A stretch of DNA of 64,000 nt from Nemesobacter sp965249045. GTDB lineage: Bacteria; Desulfobacterota_D; UBA1144; Nemesobacterales; Nemesobacteraceae. The stretch is taken from NCBI GenBank assembly GCA_965249045.1, contig OZ252213.1, positions 186,001 through 250,000 of the forward strand. The letters run 5' to 3'. The notes beneath the pieces are model-generated. The model made no database searches and was not told where the DNA came from. It worked only from the letters and a program-made list of their open reading frames with translations. The position numbers and the translations under genes were made by a program. Shown here in pieces: positions 54,460-64,000 of the stretch. Each line of letters starts with the position of its first letter. Within the stretch, counting starts at the first letter, position 1.

Positions 54460-55656
54460 ATTCGTGGTTTCAAGTTTGAAACGCAACTTTTGAGATTGAT
54501 TAAAAGGGCAAGTTGCGATAGTTTTCGTAATTCTCTTTTAACCACCAGATCAAAAGGAGCGTTTGAATGAGAAACCCAGAGCAACTTACCCTGGTAAAAA
54601 GATATCAGATTGCCATTTTACGGAAAGCAGGTCACAACCAGACCCAGGTTGCAAGGCACTTGGGCGTACACAAATCCACCATAAGCAGGGAACTTAGCTG
54701 CAATCTCGGCAAACGCGGTTACCGTCCCAAGCAGGCCCAGAGGCTTGCGGATGCCAGGCGCAACTGTTCCCGAAACCGTATCCCGCAACAAACCTGGATT
54801 CGTGTGGAGCTGCTGCTAAGAGAAGACTGGAGCCCCCAGCAGATAACCAGCTGGCTTGCCCAGAACGAGGGGCTTGCGGTAAGTCACGAGAGTATCTACA
54901 AGCACTAAAGGACGACAAGATGAGTGGAGGGGGTCTCCACACCCACCTTCGCTGCCGGAGGAAGCGCAGAAAACGCTACGGAGCGCCCGCGCACAGGGGA
55001 CATATCAAAAACCGCGTCTGCATAGATCAGCGCCCCGAAGTGGTGGATAGGCGCTCGCGCATAGGGGACTGGGAAGCCGATACCCTCCTTGGCTCAAGAA
55101 AAAAAAGCAAGGTGCTCGTAACCCTCGCGGAGCGCAAGTCCCGCTATTGCCTTATTCTCGTCTCAGAGGACAAAAAAGCCAGTTCCGTCTCCCGGGCCAT
55201 ACTCGAGGCGACTGTGCCCATGCACAACAACTTCGAGACGGTGACGTGCGATAACGGCAAGGAATTCGCGTCGCATGAAAAGATCTCCAGTGAGCTTCGT
55301 GCGGACTGGTACTTCGCCCGTCCTTACCACTCATGGGAGCGTGGGCTTAGTGAAAACACAAACGGACTTATACGCCAGTATTTCCCGAAGGGAATGGACT
55401 TCGCGGAGCTGACGCAGGAAGATGCGAACAGAGCTATGGACAAACTTAACAACAGACCGAGGGAGTGTCTTGGATTCAAGACGCCCAATCAGGTGTTCTT
55501 CTGTCCCTGACTTCAGCGGTTTTTTGCGAAGAATTCCCATGCCTTTCTTAGGACTGACTGTTCGGTATAGTCCTGAAATCACTTTACAATACCTTGACAA
55601 TCGTCAGGATTTATTATCGAATATAGAAGTTGCATTTGATGCTTGAAATCACGGTT
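54460..55656 (+). mobile_element. IS30-family element, degenerate
   Basis: The left end ATTCGTGGTTTCAAG starts at 54460 and the imperfect complement (CTTGAAATCACGGTT) ends at 55656. It resembles the intact element at 24191-25276 but is about 110 bases longer at the right, with an unrelated tail after the transposase. The transposase is broken, so it cannot move by itself. It lies between the Anbu operon and the TonB receptor. Confidence 0.75.
54567..55510 (+). pseudogene. IS30-family transposase with a frameshift
   Basis: The first 113 codons (MRNPEQLTLVKRYQIAILRKAGHNQ, HKSTISRELSCN) end in SIYKH and a stop at 54906. The rest continues in another frame from about 54911 (DDKMSGGGLHTHLRCRRK, then IGDWEADTLLG, VTCDNGKEFASHE, WERGLSENTNGL). 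Compared with the intact copy (SIYRYVKDDKMSGG) one base is missing between TAC and the KDDK codons. Catalytic residues remain, but no full protein can be made. Confidence 0.85.
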
Positions 55657-55732
55657 TTAAAAGACCTCAGGCGGAAATCCCGAAACTGCGCTCTATACTA
55701 CGACAAGGATACAAGGAGGAGGGGATATTAAC

Positions 55733-58036
55733 ATGATTCGCGGGAAACTTAAATCTCGGTTAAAGGCACTTTTAGGCACCTTTGCCGCGGGCGTGCTTCT
55801 GACGCTTATCGGCGGTGGCGCTGCCCGGGCTCAGGATGCGTTCGGTGTAAGCAGCGTGCTTCTTGAAAAGATCACGGTCACGGCGCGAAAGCGCGAGGAG
55901 CCGATTCAGAACGTTCCGCTCTCGGTAACGCATTTCAGCTCAGAACAGATAGACACCCTTAAGGTAAGAGACCTAGAAGACCTCTCGGTGTCGATGCCGA
56001 ACGTGGCACTTGATGATATCGGCACGGTGGGAGGAATCGCCAACTTTTCGATTCGTGGCCTCGGCATAAACAGCTCCATACCGTCTGTCGACCCGACCGT
56101 GGGAGTATTTGTCGACGGCGTGTACGTAGGGGCTACCAACGGTGCTCTGTTTGATACATTCGATATCGAGAGTATTGAAGTGCTCAGAGGTCCCCAGGGA
56201 ACCCTTTTTGGCCGAAACGTTACCGGGGGCGCCATACTGGTGAATACAAAAAAACCCGGCGATAAGCTTGAGATGTCTTTTCGCACCTCGTTTGAAGGGG
56301 GCGGGGAGAGCCTTAACAGCTACTACATGGGTACCGTGGGGGGACCTCTCGGCGAAACCGTCAGCGCCAGGATAACCGCGTACACCAACCAGGATAACGG
56401 ATGGTTCAAGAACCTTAACACCGGCGAAGCTTTCGGCGAGCTCGATGTCCGGATGGTGCGACCGGTGCTTACCTGGGATCCCACAGACGACCTGAGCTTG
56501 GTACTCCGATATCAATACGAAAGTGTCGACGGCGACGGCCCCGCGGCGCAGAGCCACACAAACGGGTTCGGGGTCACAAACGCGCTGGCGGACTTTGACC
56601 GTGACAGCCATGACTTCAGTGTCGATGAAGAAGGTAAAAGAGAAAACGACACCCACTTTTTCACCGCACATATGGACTGGGACGTAGACTTCGGCGGCGG
56701 CACGATAACCAACATCTTCGGCTGGCGCGATTCTGAAACGTTCTCTTCAGCTGACCTCGACTCTTCGCCGCTTAATCTCCTCCACGCGAAGGGATGGAGC
56801 AATTACAGTCAGTGGAGCAACGAACTGCGCTACGCCGGCAGGTTTTTCGAGAAACTCCACGCGACTACGGGAGTCTACTTCTTTACAAACGAAATTAACT
56901 ATCACGAACGCCGCTCTCTGTTTACCTATGTCCTTGCGGCGTCGGGTCAGCTGCCGCCGGGAGCGGACGTATCCCAGTCCGGAGGCGGAAACTACGACAT
57001 TGAGACTCTGGGACTGTTCCTGTCCCTGGATTATGACCTCACAAGCAAGTTGACGCTCACCGCGGGCACACGATACACGCGCGAGAAAAGAGAGGCCGAA
57101 ATAGCCTTGATCGCTACCACCCCTCCCCCAGCGTCACTAGCACCGTCCTGCAACGTCGTTGAAGGCCCCGCCTGCGAGTTTGACTTTACAGGCGAAGAAA
57201 CCTGGCACAGCTGGTCGCCGAAACTCGGTGCCGCCTACTACATAAGCGGCGAGGCAAACGTTTACGGACACTGGACCAGGGGATTTCGCTCAGGAGGCTA
57301 TAATCTCCGCAACCTCTCGCCCAACCACTCCCCGGGACCGTATGATGAAGAGACAGTCGACAGCTTCGAGGCCGGATTCAAGATTTCAAAAGACCGCGGC
57401 CATCTCTACGGGGCGGTTTTCTACAACATGATCGACGACTTGCAGAGGGAGGTTAACTTCCCGGATGAAAGACTCGGCCCGGTTCAATTGATCGACAACA
57501 CCGCCGACGTTGAGATCTACGGCTTTGAGCTTGACGGATTGTTCGCCATCGCGGAGAACCTGCTTCTGGTCGGTTCGGTAGGGTACGTCAACCCTGAGTA
57601 CACGAAAGTGAAATATGATCTTAACCTCGATCGCAGCATTGACGAAAACGATGAAGCTCTTGAGCTTCCCCGCGCCGCGAAGTGGACTTACAGCGTGGGA
57701 CTTACTCACGACACGGGAGCGGCCAGCTGGGGCAGGATGACCTCCCGCATAAACTACGCTTACCGCGACAAATCATACTTCACCGACGACAACAGGGGGT
57801 ACATCCTAGAGCAGAACATCCTTGACGCGGGAGTTGACATCATCCCCGCAAACGGGCGGTTTTCCATCGGGCTTTACGGAAAGAACCTGCTTAACGAAGT
57901 CAAGCACGGAGGTGACAGCCAATTGCCCCCTACGCTGCTGCTGGGTACACAGCCGATACCTCTTGGCGGCACGTTCTCGCCGCTTGCCAAGGGCAGAACC
58001 TTCGGCGTGCAGTTAACCTACCGGCATAAAAGCTGA
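55733..58036 (+). CDS. TonB-dependent outer-membrane receptor
   Basis: The 767-residue protein has a signal peptide ending near ARAQ (residue 34), a TonB box EKITVTARKREEPIQ, the plug domain with VPLSVTHFSSEQID, SIRGLG, FVDGVY, VLRGPQGTLFGRN, and a 22-strand barrel ending in an aromatic-rich strand (FGVQLTYRHK). Such receptors import siderophores, vitamins or glycans using TonB energy. The plug resembles sphingomonad-type receptors. AAGGAGG precedes the ATG. No TonB or transporter partner is nearby. Confidence 0.95.
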   Translation: MIRGKLKSRLKALLGTFAAGVLLTLIGGGAARAQDAFGVSSVLLEKITVTARKREEPIQNVPLSVTHFSSEQIDTLKVRDLEDLSVSMPNVALDDIGTVGGIANFSIRGLGINSSIPSVDPTVGVFVDGVYVGATNGALFDTFDIESIEVLRGPQGTLFGRNVTGGAILVNTKKPGDKLEMSFRTSFEGGGESLNSYYMGTVGGPLGETVSARITAYTNQDNGWFKNLNTGEAFGELDVRMVRPVLTWDPTDDLSLVLRYQYESVDGDGPAAQSHTNGFGVTNALADFDRDSHDFSVDEEGKRENDTHFFTAHMDWDVDFGGGTITNIFGWRDSETFSSADLDSSPLNLLHAKGWSNYSQWSNELRYAGRFFEKLHATTGVYFFTNEINYHERRSLFTYVLAASGQLPPGADVSQSGGGNYDIETLGLFLSLDYDLTSKLTLTAGTRYTREKREAEIALIATTPPPASLAPSCNVVEGPACEFDFTGEETWHSWSPKLGAAYYISGEANVYGHWTRGFRSGGYNLRNLSPNHSPGPYDEETVDSFEAGFKISKDRGHLYGAVFYNMIDDLQREVNFPDERLGPVQLIDNTADVEIYGFELDGLFAIAENLLLVGSVGYVNPEYTKVKYDLNLDRSIDENDEALELPRAAKWTYSVGLTHDTGAASWGRMTSRINYAYRDKSYFTDDNRGYILEQNILDAGVDIIPANGRFSIGLYGKNLLNEVKHGGDSQLPPTLLLGTQPIPLGGTFSPLAKGRTFGVQLTYRHKS

Positions 58037-58259
58037 CGGAACCGGAAACATCGCTCGGGCGTTCGCAAATCACGGAACCGGGCGGTGTTTTCGCACTAAG
58101 ATTCCACCGGGAAAGAAAATTAGTGAGCGGATTCAGCTTCCGAAAGCGCGCAAGGAAATTCTAAAAACCCGGTTCCCACGCCAACGCGGAGACTTCCTCA
58201 AGGACGCAAGCGCTGTGTATGCGTAATTCTGAATTGCCGTATATGATTATCCCCAGGTG

Positions 58260-58289
58260 TTGTAATAAAAACCCCGGTTGCTATATAAT
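58260..58289 (+). promoter_or_regulatory. Probable sigma-70 promoter of the arg operon
   Basis: TTGTAA (58260-58265) and TATAAT (58284-58289) with 18 bases between fit a sigma-70 promoter, 27 bases before the argB ATG. AAGGAG lies between. No arginine repressor box was recognised. Confidence 0.6.
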
Positions 58290-58315
58290 GTTTTTTTCGC
58301 AGAAAGGAGTTTCTC

Positions 58316-59197
58316 ATGAAAAGTTCGGCAGAAAGGGCGGAGATACTGGTTGAAGCTCTTCCGTACATAGAGGCCTTTCACGGCAGAACCATCGTGGTCA
58401 AATACGGCGGGAGCGTCGCCAGGGAAGATCTCACGAATTTCGTGCGCGACCTCGTACTGATGAAATACGTCGGAATAAAGCCGGTAGTTGTGCACGGAGG
58501 CGGCCCCCAGATCCAGGAGCATCTTGACATGCTGGGAATAAAATCCGACTTCATAGCCGGGCTTCGCGTTACCAACAGGCAGGTAATGGAAGTAGTCGAG
58601 ATGGTGCTTGTCGGAAAAATAAACCAGCAGATCGTAACGTCGATAAACCGCCACCAGATGGAAACGGTCGGACTTTCGGGCAAGGAAGGAAAACTTATAA
58701 AGGCAAAAAAATTCGACCTGCACAAATTCGCCGCCGATCACAGCATAGACATCCCCCAGGACGCAGACCTCGGCTACGTTGGTGAGGTTCTCGAAATAAA
58801 CCCTGAGATAATCAAGGTTCTTGAGGGCAGGGATGTCATTCCGATCATAGCTCCCATAGGATGGGGGGAGGACGGGACCACTTACAACATAAACGCGGAC
58901 CACGTGGCGGGAAAAATAGCGGGAGCGCTTCACGCGGTAAAGCTCATCCTGTTAACCAACGTGGACGGTATCCTTGATAAAAAAGGGAAGCTCATATCTT
59001 CGGTAACGAAAAGGCAGGCTCGGAAATTCATCAGGAACGGAACTATAAACAGCGGAATGATCCCTAAGGTAATGTGCGCGCTTGAGGCCCTGGAAGAAGG
59101 GGTCAACAAGGTGCACATAATAAACGGGACGACAAAAAGAGCTCTCATACTCGAGCTTCTTACCGATTTAGGAATAGGAACGGAGATAACCCTTTGA
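58316..59197 (+). CDS. argB: Acetylglutamate kinase
   Basis: The 293-residue amino-acid kinase has VVKYGGSVAREDL, VVVHGGGPQIQEHL (substrate binding), GKINQQIV and NADHVAGKIAGALHA, and ends TDLGIGTEI. It phosphorylates N-acetylglutamate in arginine synthesis. Its stop overlaps the next gene's TTG start. GGAG and a promoter precede it. Confidence 0.96.
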   Translation: MKSSAERAEILVEALPYIEAFHGRTIVVKYGGSVAREDLTNFVRDLVLMKYVGIKPVVVHGGGPQIQEHLDMLGIKSDFIAGLRVTNRQVMEVVEMVLVGKINQQIVTSINRHQMETVGLSGKEGKLIKAKKFDLHKFAADHSIDIPQDADLGYVGEVLEINPEIIKVLEGRDVIPIIAPIGWGEDGTTYNINADHVAGKIAGALHAVKLILLTNVDGILDKKGKLISSVTKRQARKFIRNGTINSGMIPKVMCALEALEEGVNKVHIINGTTKRALILELLTDLGIGTEITL

Positions 59198-60402
59198 GGC
59201 CGGGGAAAATGGAAGATCCGCGGGAAAAATACCTGATGAAGACCTACGGCCGTCTTCCCTTGACTATGCAGAGGGGAAGCGGTTCTTGGCTCTGGGACAC
59301 CGAGGGCAAAAAATATCTTGACTACACGACGGGGATAGCCGTTAACAACCTCGGGCACTGCCACCCCAAAATCACCGACGCCATAATCTCCCAGGCCTCT
59401 ACCCTAGTTCACACATCGAACCTCTTTAACATAGAAAACCAGTGCGCCCTCTCCGAGCTGCTTGTTTCAAACTCCTTTGCCGACAGGGTGTTTTTCTGCA
59501 ACAGCGGGACCGAGGCCGTCGAAGGCTCAATAAAACTTGCCAGAAGATGGGGAGCGCAAAACGGCGGAAGACACGCGATCATTTCAACCGAAGGAGCTTT
59601 TCACGGAAGAACTTTCGGGGCGCTAAGCGCCACCGGGTCAGAAAAATACAGGGAGGGGTTTTCTCCTTTTCTTGAAGGATTTCACTTCGCCCCTTACGCC
59701 GATCCCGACGCGATCGCCCGCCTGGCCGCCGAAACAAGCCCCTGCGCGGTGATTCTTGAGCCGGTGCAGGGAGAAAACGGGGTCATCGTTCCGCCCACGG
59801 GATACCTAAGGCGGGTAAGGGATATCTGCGGGGAAAACAATATGCTGCTCATACTCGATGAAATTCAGGTCGGAATGGGAAGGACTGGAAAACTGTTTGC
59901 CTACGAGCACGAGGACATAAGGCCGGACATAGTTGCCCTCGCAAAGGCCCTTGGCGGTGGAATGCCATGCGGGGCGGTTCTGGCCACAGACGAAGTAGCA
60001 AAACACTTTACCCCAGGGGCCCACGGAAGTACTTTCGGCGGAAATCCGCTGGCCGCGGGAGCTGCCTGCGCCGCGGTTCAGACGATACTTGAAGAAAATC
60101 TGGCCGAAGAAGCGGGCAGACTCGGAAACTATTTTCTCGCCAAACTTGAAGATATCTGGGGAAAATATCCTGAGCACATAAGTGAGGTAAGGGGAAAGGG
60201 ACTTATAATCGGAGTGGAATTTTCGGATAAGGATTTCGCGCGGAACTGTTTTTCGGTCTCGGTTAAAAACGGACTTCTAGTTATTCTTACGGTCGAGCGG
60301 GTGTTTCGGATTCTTCCTCCGCTCAATACGAACGAGGAAGAGATTGATTTTGCCATTGCTGTCATAACAAAATCCATCGAGGAGGTAATTTCAAGTGGGT
60401 AG
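59194..60402 (+). CDS. argD: Acetylornithine aminotransferase
   Basis: The 402-residue PLP enzyme has TTGIAVNNLGHCHP, FCNSGTEAVEGSIKLAR, AFHGRTFGALSAT, LILDEIQVGMGRTGKLF and ALAKALGGGMPCGAVL with the PLP-binding Lys. It converts N-acetylglutamate semialdehyde to N-acetylornithine. Start could be TTG 59194 (overlapping argB) or ATG 59209 (MEDPREKY), both in frame. argF begins inside its end. Confidence 0.95.
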   Translation: MRPGKMEDPREKYLMKTYGRLPLTMQRGSGSWLWDTEGKKYLDYTTGIAVNNLGHCHPKITDAIISQASTLVHTSNLFNIENQCALSELLVSNSFADRVFFCNSGTEAVEGSIKLARRWGAQNGGRHAIISTEGAFHGRTFGALSATGSEKYREGFSPFLEGFHFAPYADPDAIARLAAETSPCAVILEPVQGENGVIVPPTGYLRRVRDICGENNMLLILDEIQVGMGRTGKLFAYEHEDIRPDIVALAKALGGGMPCGAVLATDEVAKHFTPGAHGSTFGGNPLAAGAACAAVQTILEENLAEEAGRLGNYFLAKLEDIWGKYPEHISEVRGKGLIIGVEFSDKDFARNCFSVSVKNGLLVILTVERVFRILPPLNTNEEEIDFAIAVITKSIEEVISSG

Positions 60403-61300
60403 GAATCTTCTCGCTATCTCAGACCTTAAAAAAAACGACATCAAGGGGATAATCCACCGCGCGGGCGAACTTAAGGAACTGAAAAAACAAGGCGAAAACC
60501 CCAAAAGCCTCAAGGGCATGTCTGTAGGTCTTCTGTTTGAAAAACAGTCGACCAGAACTAGGCTTTCCTTTGAAGCGGGCCTTTTTGACCTAGGCGCCCA
60601 GGCGGTTTACATGAATCCGGGGGATACCCAGCTCGGAAGGGGGGAAACCATAGCCGACACGGCGAAAGTCGTCTCCTCTTATCTCGATGGGGTAATAATA
60701 AGAACCTACGGACAGAAAAAGCTCCAAGAATTCGTGTATAACTCGGCCGTTCCCGTGATAAACGCCCTTACCGATCTTGAACATCCCACGCAGATAATCT
60801 CCGATCTTTTCTCGATTTCGGAGCAGGGAATAGATCTTGGGAAATTCAAGCTCGCTTTTCTCGGCGACGGAAACAATATCGCCAACTCCTTCGTTGCCGC
60901 ATCCGCAATAATGGGCTTTAACCTGTCGGTTTCAGTTCCGCCTGGACATGAGCCCGACGCCACTATAATGGGTGAGGCCATGGAACTCGGAAACTCCGAA
61001 ATTGAGGTTACCTATAACCCAGCCTCCGCGGTTAGAGACGCCGACGTAATCTACACTGACGTCTGGGTAAGCATGGGGGAGCAAAGAAAGGGAACCGACG
61101 CCTTCAGGCCTCTTCAGGTAAACACGAGGCTCCTTTCCTACTGCCGCAAAAACCCATTTATAATGCACTGTCTTCCGGCGCACAGGGGAGAAGAGATAAC
61201 CGCGGAAGTCATGGACGGTCTCCGTTGCATCGCCTTCACGCAGGCCGAGAACAAGCTTCACGCTGGAAAGGCCATACTTGAATTCTGTCTTCAGGATTAG
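60395..61300 (+). CDS. argF: Ornithine carbamoyltransferase
   Basis: The 301-residue enzyme starts at GTG 60395 with AGGAGG upstream inside argD. Motifs are KQSTRTRLSFE (carbamoyl phosphate), EHPTQIISDLFS, LGDGNNIANSF and MHCLPAHRGEEITAEV. It makes citrulline from ornithine. It completes an argB-argD-argF operon; argC, argJ and argG/H are not in the window. Confidence 0.97.
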   Translation: MGRNLLAISDLKKNDIKGIIHRAGELKELKKQGENPKSLKGMSVGLLFEKQSTRTRLSFEAGLFDLGAQAVYMNPGDTQLGRGETIADTAKVVSSYLDGVIIRTYGQKKLQEFVYNSAVPVINALTDLEHPTQIISDLFSISEQGIDLGKFKLAFLGDGNNIANSFVAASAIMGFNLSVSVPPGHEPDATIMGEAMELGNSEIEVTYNPASAVRDADVIYTDVWVSMGEQRKGTDAFRPLQVNTRLLSYCRKNPFIMHCLPAHRGEEITAEVMDGLRCIAFTQAENKLHAGKAILEFCLQD

Positions 61301-61484
61301 CCGGATACAGACTCGGTTCCAAGTCCTGACCGGAAAATCCGAGAGTCATGATCCGATCCAGCGTTTAACCGGCTGTGACAAAAACTCTTCAGACGCGATT
61401 CCATCTCCTCCCACAAGCAGCTTGCGTACCGACGGGAAGTTTTTTTCAAAAGCCGCCATTCCGGGCAACGAATCAGCCGACCGG

Positions 61485-63296
61485 CTAGCGCAGAAACTCC
61501 TTTACGTTCCGCGCGGCCTGTTTCGTCATGCCCTTGACGGAGGCTAGTTCCTCGGCGGTGGCCCCTTTTATTTTCTCCACGCTTCCAAAGTGGTTAAGGA
61601 GCAGAAATTTCCTTTTCTTTCCTATGCCCGGAACGCCGTCCATCCGCGAAGTCAGGGCTTTGTCTTTCCTTAATTCCCTGTGATAGGTAATCGCGAAGCG
61701 GTGAGCCTCGTCCCTTACCCTCATCAAGAAATAAACGCCTTTCTTGTTAGACGAAAAATCGCAGGGTTCCCCGTTTCCGTGCACGTAAATCCTGTCGATC
61801 CCCGCTCGTCCTTCCGTCTTCGCTATAGAGGCAAGGTCTACCTCATTTTCCACCCCGGTGTCCCGAAGCGCCGCATAAGCGGCGTTTAGCTGTCCCTTCC
61901 CCCCGTCTATAAGTATCAGATCCGGAAGATCCCAGTTCTCCTCCGCCGCCCGAAGAGCCCTCCTGTAGACAACCTCGTACATCGACCGGAAATCATCCTG
62001 GCCCGAGGTGGACGTGATCCTGTACCTTCTGTACCTGTCCCTCTCCGGCCTCGCGTTTCTAAACCTGACAAGCGAAGCAACCGTCTGGTTCCCCTGAATA
62101 TTCGATATGTCAAAACACTCTATCGCGTAGGGAATCCGTTTTATCCCGGCCGATTTTCTTATGCTTCGAAGAAGAGTGCCCTGCTTGGCTTTTTCCTCAG
62201 CTTTTCTCGAACAACTCTCCCGGGCGTTTTTCATCGCGAATTTTACAAGCTCGCTTTTAGGCCCTCTACCGGGGGTCTCCACGTAAACCCTCTTCCCTCT
62301 TTTCTCGGTAAGCCACTCTGAGTACCCATCGCGGTCCCTTATGGAGAGAGGCAGAAGGATTCTCTTGGGAACATAATGATCTGAGAAATAAAACCTGCCG
62401 AGAAACTCTCTCAGGCACTCGGCCTCATCGCCGTGGGGACTCTTTACGGAAAAATCAAGCTTGTCGACCACGGAACCTCCCCTTGAGAGCAGAACCGTAA
62501 ACTCATACTGCTGGGAATCCCGATAAAAACCCACTATGTCCATGTCTTCGAATCTCGAGGAAGTAACCTTTTCGATCTCGGCGTTTTCTCTCAGGCTCGA
62601 AAGCTGATCGCGGTAGTAGGCCGCGTTTTCATACCTTCCCTCCTCCGAGGCTTTCTCCATCATCTCCCTGATCATTCTCACGAGTTTTTTTCTCTCCCCG
62701 CGAAGAAACGACGTTGCCTGGCGCACGAGTTCTCCGTAGTCCTGCTCCGAGATCCTGCCCGCGCACGGCCCCGAGCAAAGCTTCATGAAATAGTTAAGAC
62801 AGGGACGGGCCCTGTGCCTCTCGAACTTGCCCCTGGTGCAGTCCCTCAGAGGAAAAAGTCTGTGGACAAGGTTTACCGTGCTCTTCAGAAACTTCCCAGA
62901 GGCGAACGGACCGAAATAAAGCGCTCCGTCATCCCGCACCCTCCTCGTGCGCGAAAGCCTGGGGAACTTCTCTCCCGCGGAGAGGCGAAGGGAAGAGAAA
63001 GTTTTGTCGTCCTTAAGCCGTATGTTGTACTTCGGCTTGTGGCGCTTTATAAGGGAATTCTCGATGAAAAGGGCTTCGCTTTCTCCCTCCGTCACCACGT
63101 AGTCGATCGAGTCGACCTCCCTTACCAGATAGGGAATCTGTCCTCTGTCCCTTCCCCCCTGGAAATAGGACATTACGCGGGAACGAAGGTTCTTGGCCTT
63201 GCCTATGTAAACAGGGGTGCCGTCCGCCCCTTTCATTATGTAAACCCCGGTTGTGGAGGGAAAAGATTCGGAAAGCTCAAGAATTTTTTCGCGCAT
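61485..63296 (-). CDS. uvrC: Excinuclease ABC subunit UvrC
   Basis: The protein of about 603 residues has an N-terminal GIY-YIG nuclease domain (GVYIMKGADGTPVYIGKAKNLRSRV), a CRGKF-like Cys region (LKLCSGPCAGRIS), the UvrB-binding UVR segment, the RNase H-like C-terminal nuclease (IECFDISNIQGNQTVASL) and tandem helix-hairpin-helix motifs (LTSRMDGVPGIGKKRKFLLL). It makes both incisions in nucleotide excision repair. The start MREKILELSES (63296) is preferred over a further upstream alternative. Confidence 0.96.
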   Translation of the reverse strand: MREKILELSESFPSTTGVYIMKGADGTPVYIGKAKNLRSRVMSYFQGGRDRGQIPYLVREVDSIDYVVTEGESEALFIENSLIKRHKPKYNIRLKDDKTFSSLRLSAGEKFPRLSRTRRVRDDGALYFGPFASGKFLKSTVNLVHRLFPLRDCTRGKFERHRARPCLNYFMKLCSGPCAGRISEQDYGELVRQATSFLRGERKKLVRMIREMMEKASEEGRYENAAYYRDQLSSLRENAEIEKVTSSRFEDMDIVGFYRDSQQYEFTVLLSRGGSVVDKLDFSVKSPHGDEAECLREFLGRFYFSDHYVPKRILLPLSIRDRDGYSEWLTEKRGKRVYVETPGRGPKSELVKFAMKNARESCSRKAEEKAKQGTLLRSIRKSAGIKRIPYAIECFDISNIQGNQTVASLVRFRNARPERDRYRRYRITSTSGQDDFRSMYEVVYRRALRAAEENWDLPDLILIDGGKGQLNAAYAALRDTGVENEVDLASIAKTEGRAGIDRIYVHGNGEPCDFSSNKKGVYFLMRVRDEAHRFAITYHRELRKDKALTSRMDGVPGIGKKRKFLLLNHFGSVEKIKGATAEELASVKGMTKQAARNVKEFLR

Positions 63297-63335
63297 AAGA
63301 TACAAAAAATCAGAAGCCGCTATATGTCAAGGTCC

Positions 63336-63537
63336 TTACCACTGGTCTTCTAATTCCTTAATTAAACAATTTATTTGAGGCCTGTTGTTACCACTGACAT
63401 TAAAATAAGAGCTGACCCTGCTTCTCAAATTCTTGGCTTTTCCTATATAAATAGGCCTGCCGGATGCATTTTTCATCAGGTATCCGCCGGTTTTCTTTCG
63501 GAATGTCCTTAAACAGCAATCTTTTCAATTCAATCAT
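63336..63537 (-). pseudogene. GIY-YIG (UvrC N-terminus-like) remnant
   Basis: The minus strand gives MIELKRLLFKDIPK from 63537, then after a one-base shift GGYLMKNASGRPIYIGKAKNLRSRVSSYF, ending EDQW and a stop at 63336. This is like the first 60 residues of UvrC (TTGVYIMKGADGTPVYIGKAKNLRSRVMSYF). It is a broken duplicate or the stub of a stand-alone GIY-YIG endonuclease, next to the intact uvrC 5' end. Confidence 0.75.
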
Positions 63538-63666
63538 CTAAATATATTTTAAATGATTGAAAATACTTTTCAGATTATAAAGCTATAAAAACAGTACTAA
63601 GCCAGCGTGAAAATTGTTGGAGATATGCATTGAAAGGAATTTAGGCGGGACAGCCTTTTAATAATT

Positions 63667-64000
63667 TCAAGACAGCTGCTGGAATGTTTTATTTGTTTTT
63701 TTCAGTTCGATTAAAACCACTGAAACCGTAATCAGTGTAGTGACGGCAAGTAGTATCAAATCCGTGCGTAAACCCATTATCATTTTCGGTACGAGTCCAA
63801 AAAGCGACATTAAAAACACAACTAGGCTGATAGCTGTAGCAACTGGAATTACGGCATTGAAGCTTCTTCCTTTGCATAGAATTGAGGTAAGAACCATAGG
63901 TGCCATGAGAGCAGTCCCCATGAATCCCGATATAGCAAGAGATATAAGTCCCTGAGAACTCTTCATAGCAACAACGAAAGAGGCTATGCAAAATACCAGT
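63667..64000 (-). CDS. C-terminal end of a putative sodium:solute symporter (partial)
   Basis: The frame runs off the window's right edge. It has three or four hydrophobic segments: FCIASFVVAM, LISLAISGFMGTALMAPMVLTSIL, VIPVATAISLVVFLMSLFGLVP and LILLAVTTLITVSVVLI. The pattern SSQGLISLAISGFMG resembles the SSS family's last membrane region. Only the 3' end is visible, so the substrate is unknown. Confidence 0.55.
   Translation of the reverse strand, partial: LVFCIASFVVAMKSSQGLISLAISGFMGTALMAPMVLTSILCKGRSFNAVIPVATAISLVVFLMSLFGLVPKMIMGLRTDLILLAVTTLITVSVVLIELKKTNKTFQQLS

Noticed and set aside
59194..59208. TTG as the only possible argD start
   Set aside because: ATG at 59209 gives a normal-length enzyme too, so the start is left open rather than claimed as unusual.

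Overview
The window reads as a chromosomal segment of a Gram-negative, free-living or host-associated bacterium. A TonB-dependent outer-membrane receptor, a lipoprotein, a Wzx-type flippase with glycosyltransferases, hslVU behind xerC, and an Anbu-type cluster support this. The combination recalls Desulfobacterota- or Dadabacteria-like lineages, but nothing here fixes the taxon. No rRNA, tRNA or CRISPR array was seen.

Layout. (1) 0-11.7 kb is a surface-glycan region: sugar-phosphate nucleotidyltransferase, two complete GT4 glycosyltransferases and a frameshifted partial one, a TupA-like ATP-grasp protein, a flippase, a MacB-like permease and small envelope proteins. Two broken 3' ends of a MacB-like permease gene recur between these genes, which suggests repeated recombination. 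(2) 12-32 kb is a defence and mobile region. It holds a DUF6884 protein, the first codons of a patatin-like phospholipase, a frameshifted Swt1-type HEPN protein, and a large RecD-like helicase with a C-terminal PD-(D/E)XK nuclease cut in two by an IS3-family element. Then come a deoxyribosyltransferase/TIR-fold-like protein, a HerA ATPase overlapping a SIR2 protein (a SIR2-HerA type pair), an IS30 element placed directly upstream of that pair, a YhaO/YhaN (Mre11/Rad50-like) pair and a membrane-anchored UvrD-like helicase. (3) 32.6-45.7 kb is a mixed accessory region: KefB/C-type antiporter, two intact AAA/DUF4143 proteins plus two decayed copies, a 16-repeat TPR protein, a nonsense-mutated antitoxin, a MazEF pair with a palindromic operator, a Fic protein and a dynamin-like GTPase lacking a normal start. 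(4) 45.8-64 kb is mostly housekeeping: xerC-hslV-hslU; a PIN toxin with an unusually large partner; an Anbu operon (circularly permuted ATP-grasp, alpha-E, Anbu protease, transglutaminase); a decayed IS30; a TonB receptor; argB-argD-argF; uvrC with a decayed uvrC-like 5' fragment beside it; and the end of a putative solute:sodium symporter.

Working together: the glycan genes would activate sugar precursors, build and flip a glycan unit. HslVU and Anbu are separate proteasome-related proteases. ArgB, ArgD and ArgF carry out three steps of arginine synthesis. The 12-32 kb genes look like a defence island in which several systems are already broken while SIR2-HerA and YhaO/YhaN remain intact. 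The best candidates for undescribed biology are the deoxyribosyltransferase-like gene next to HerA-SIR2, the helicase-nuclease fusion with a 600-residue unassigned N-terminus, and the PIN protein with a 310-residue partner.
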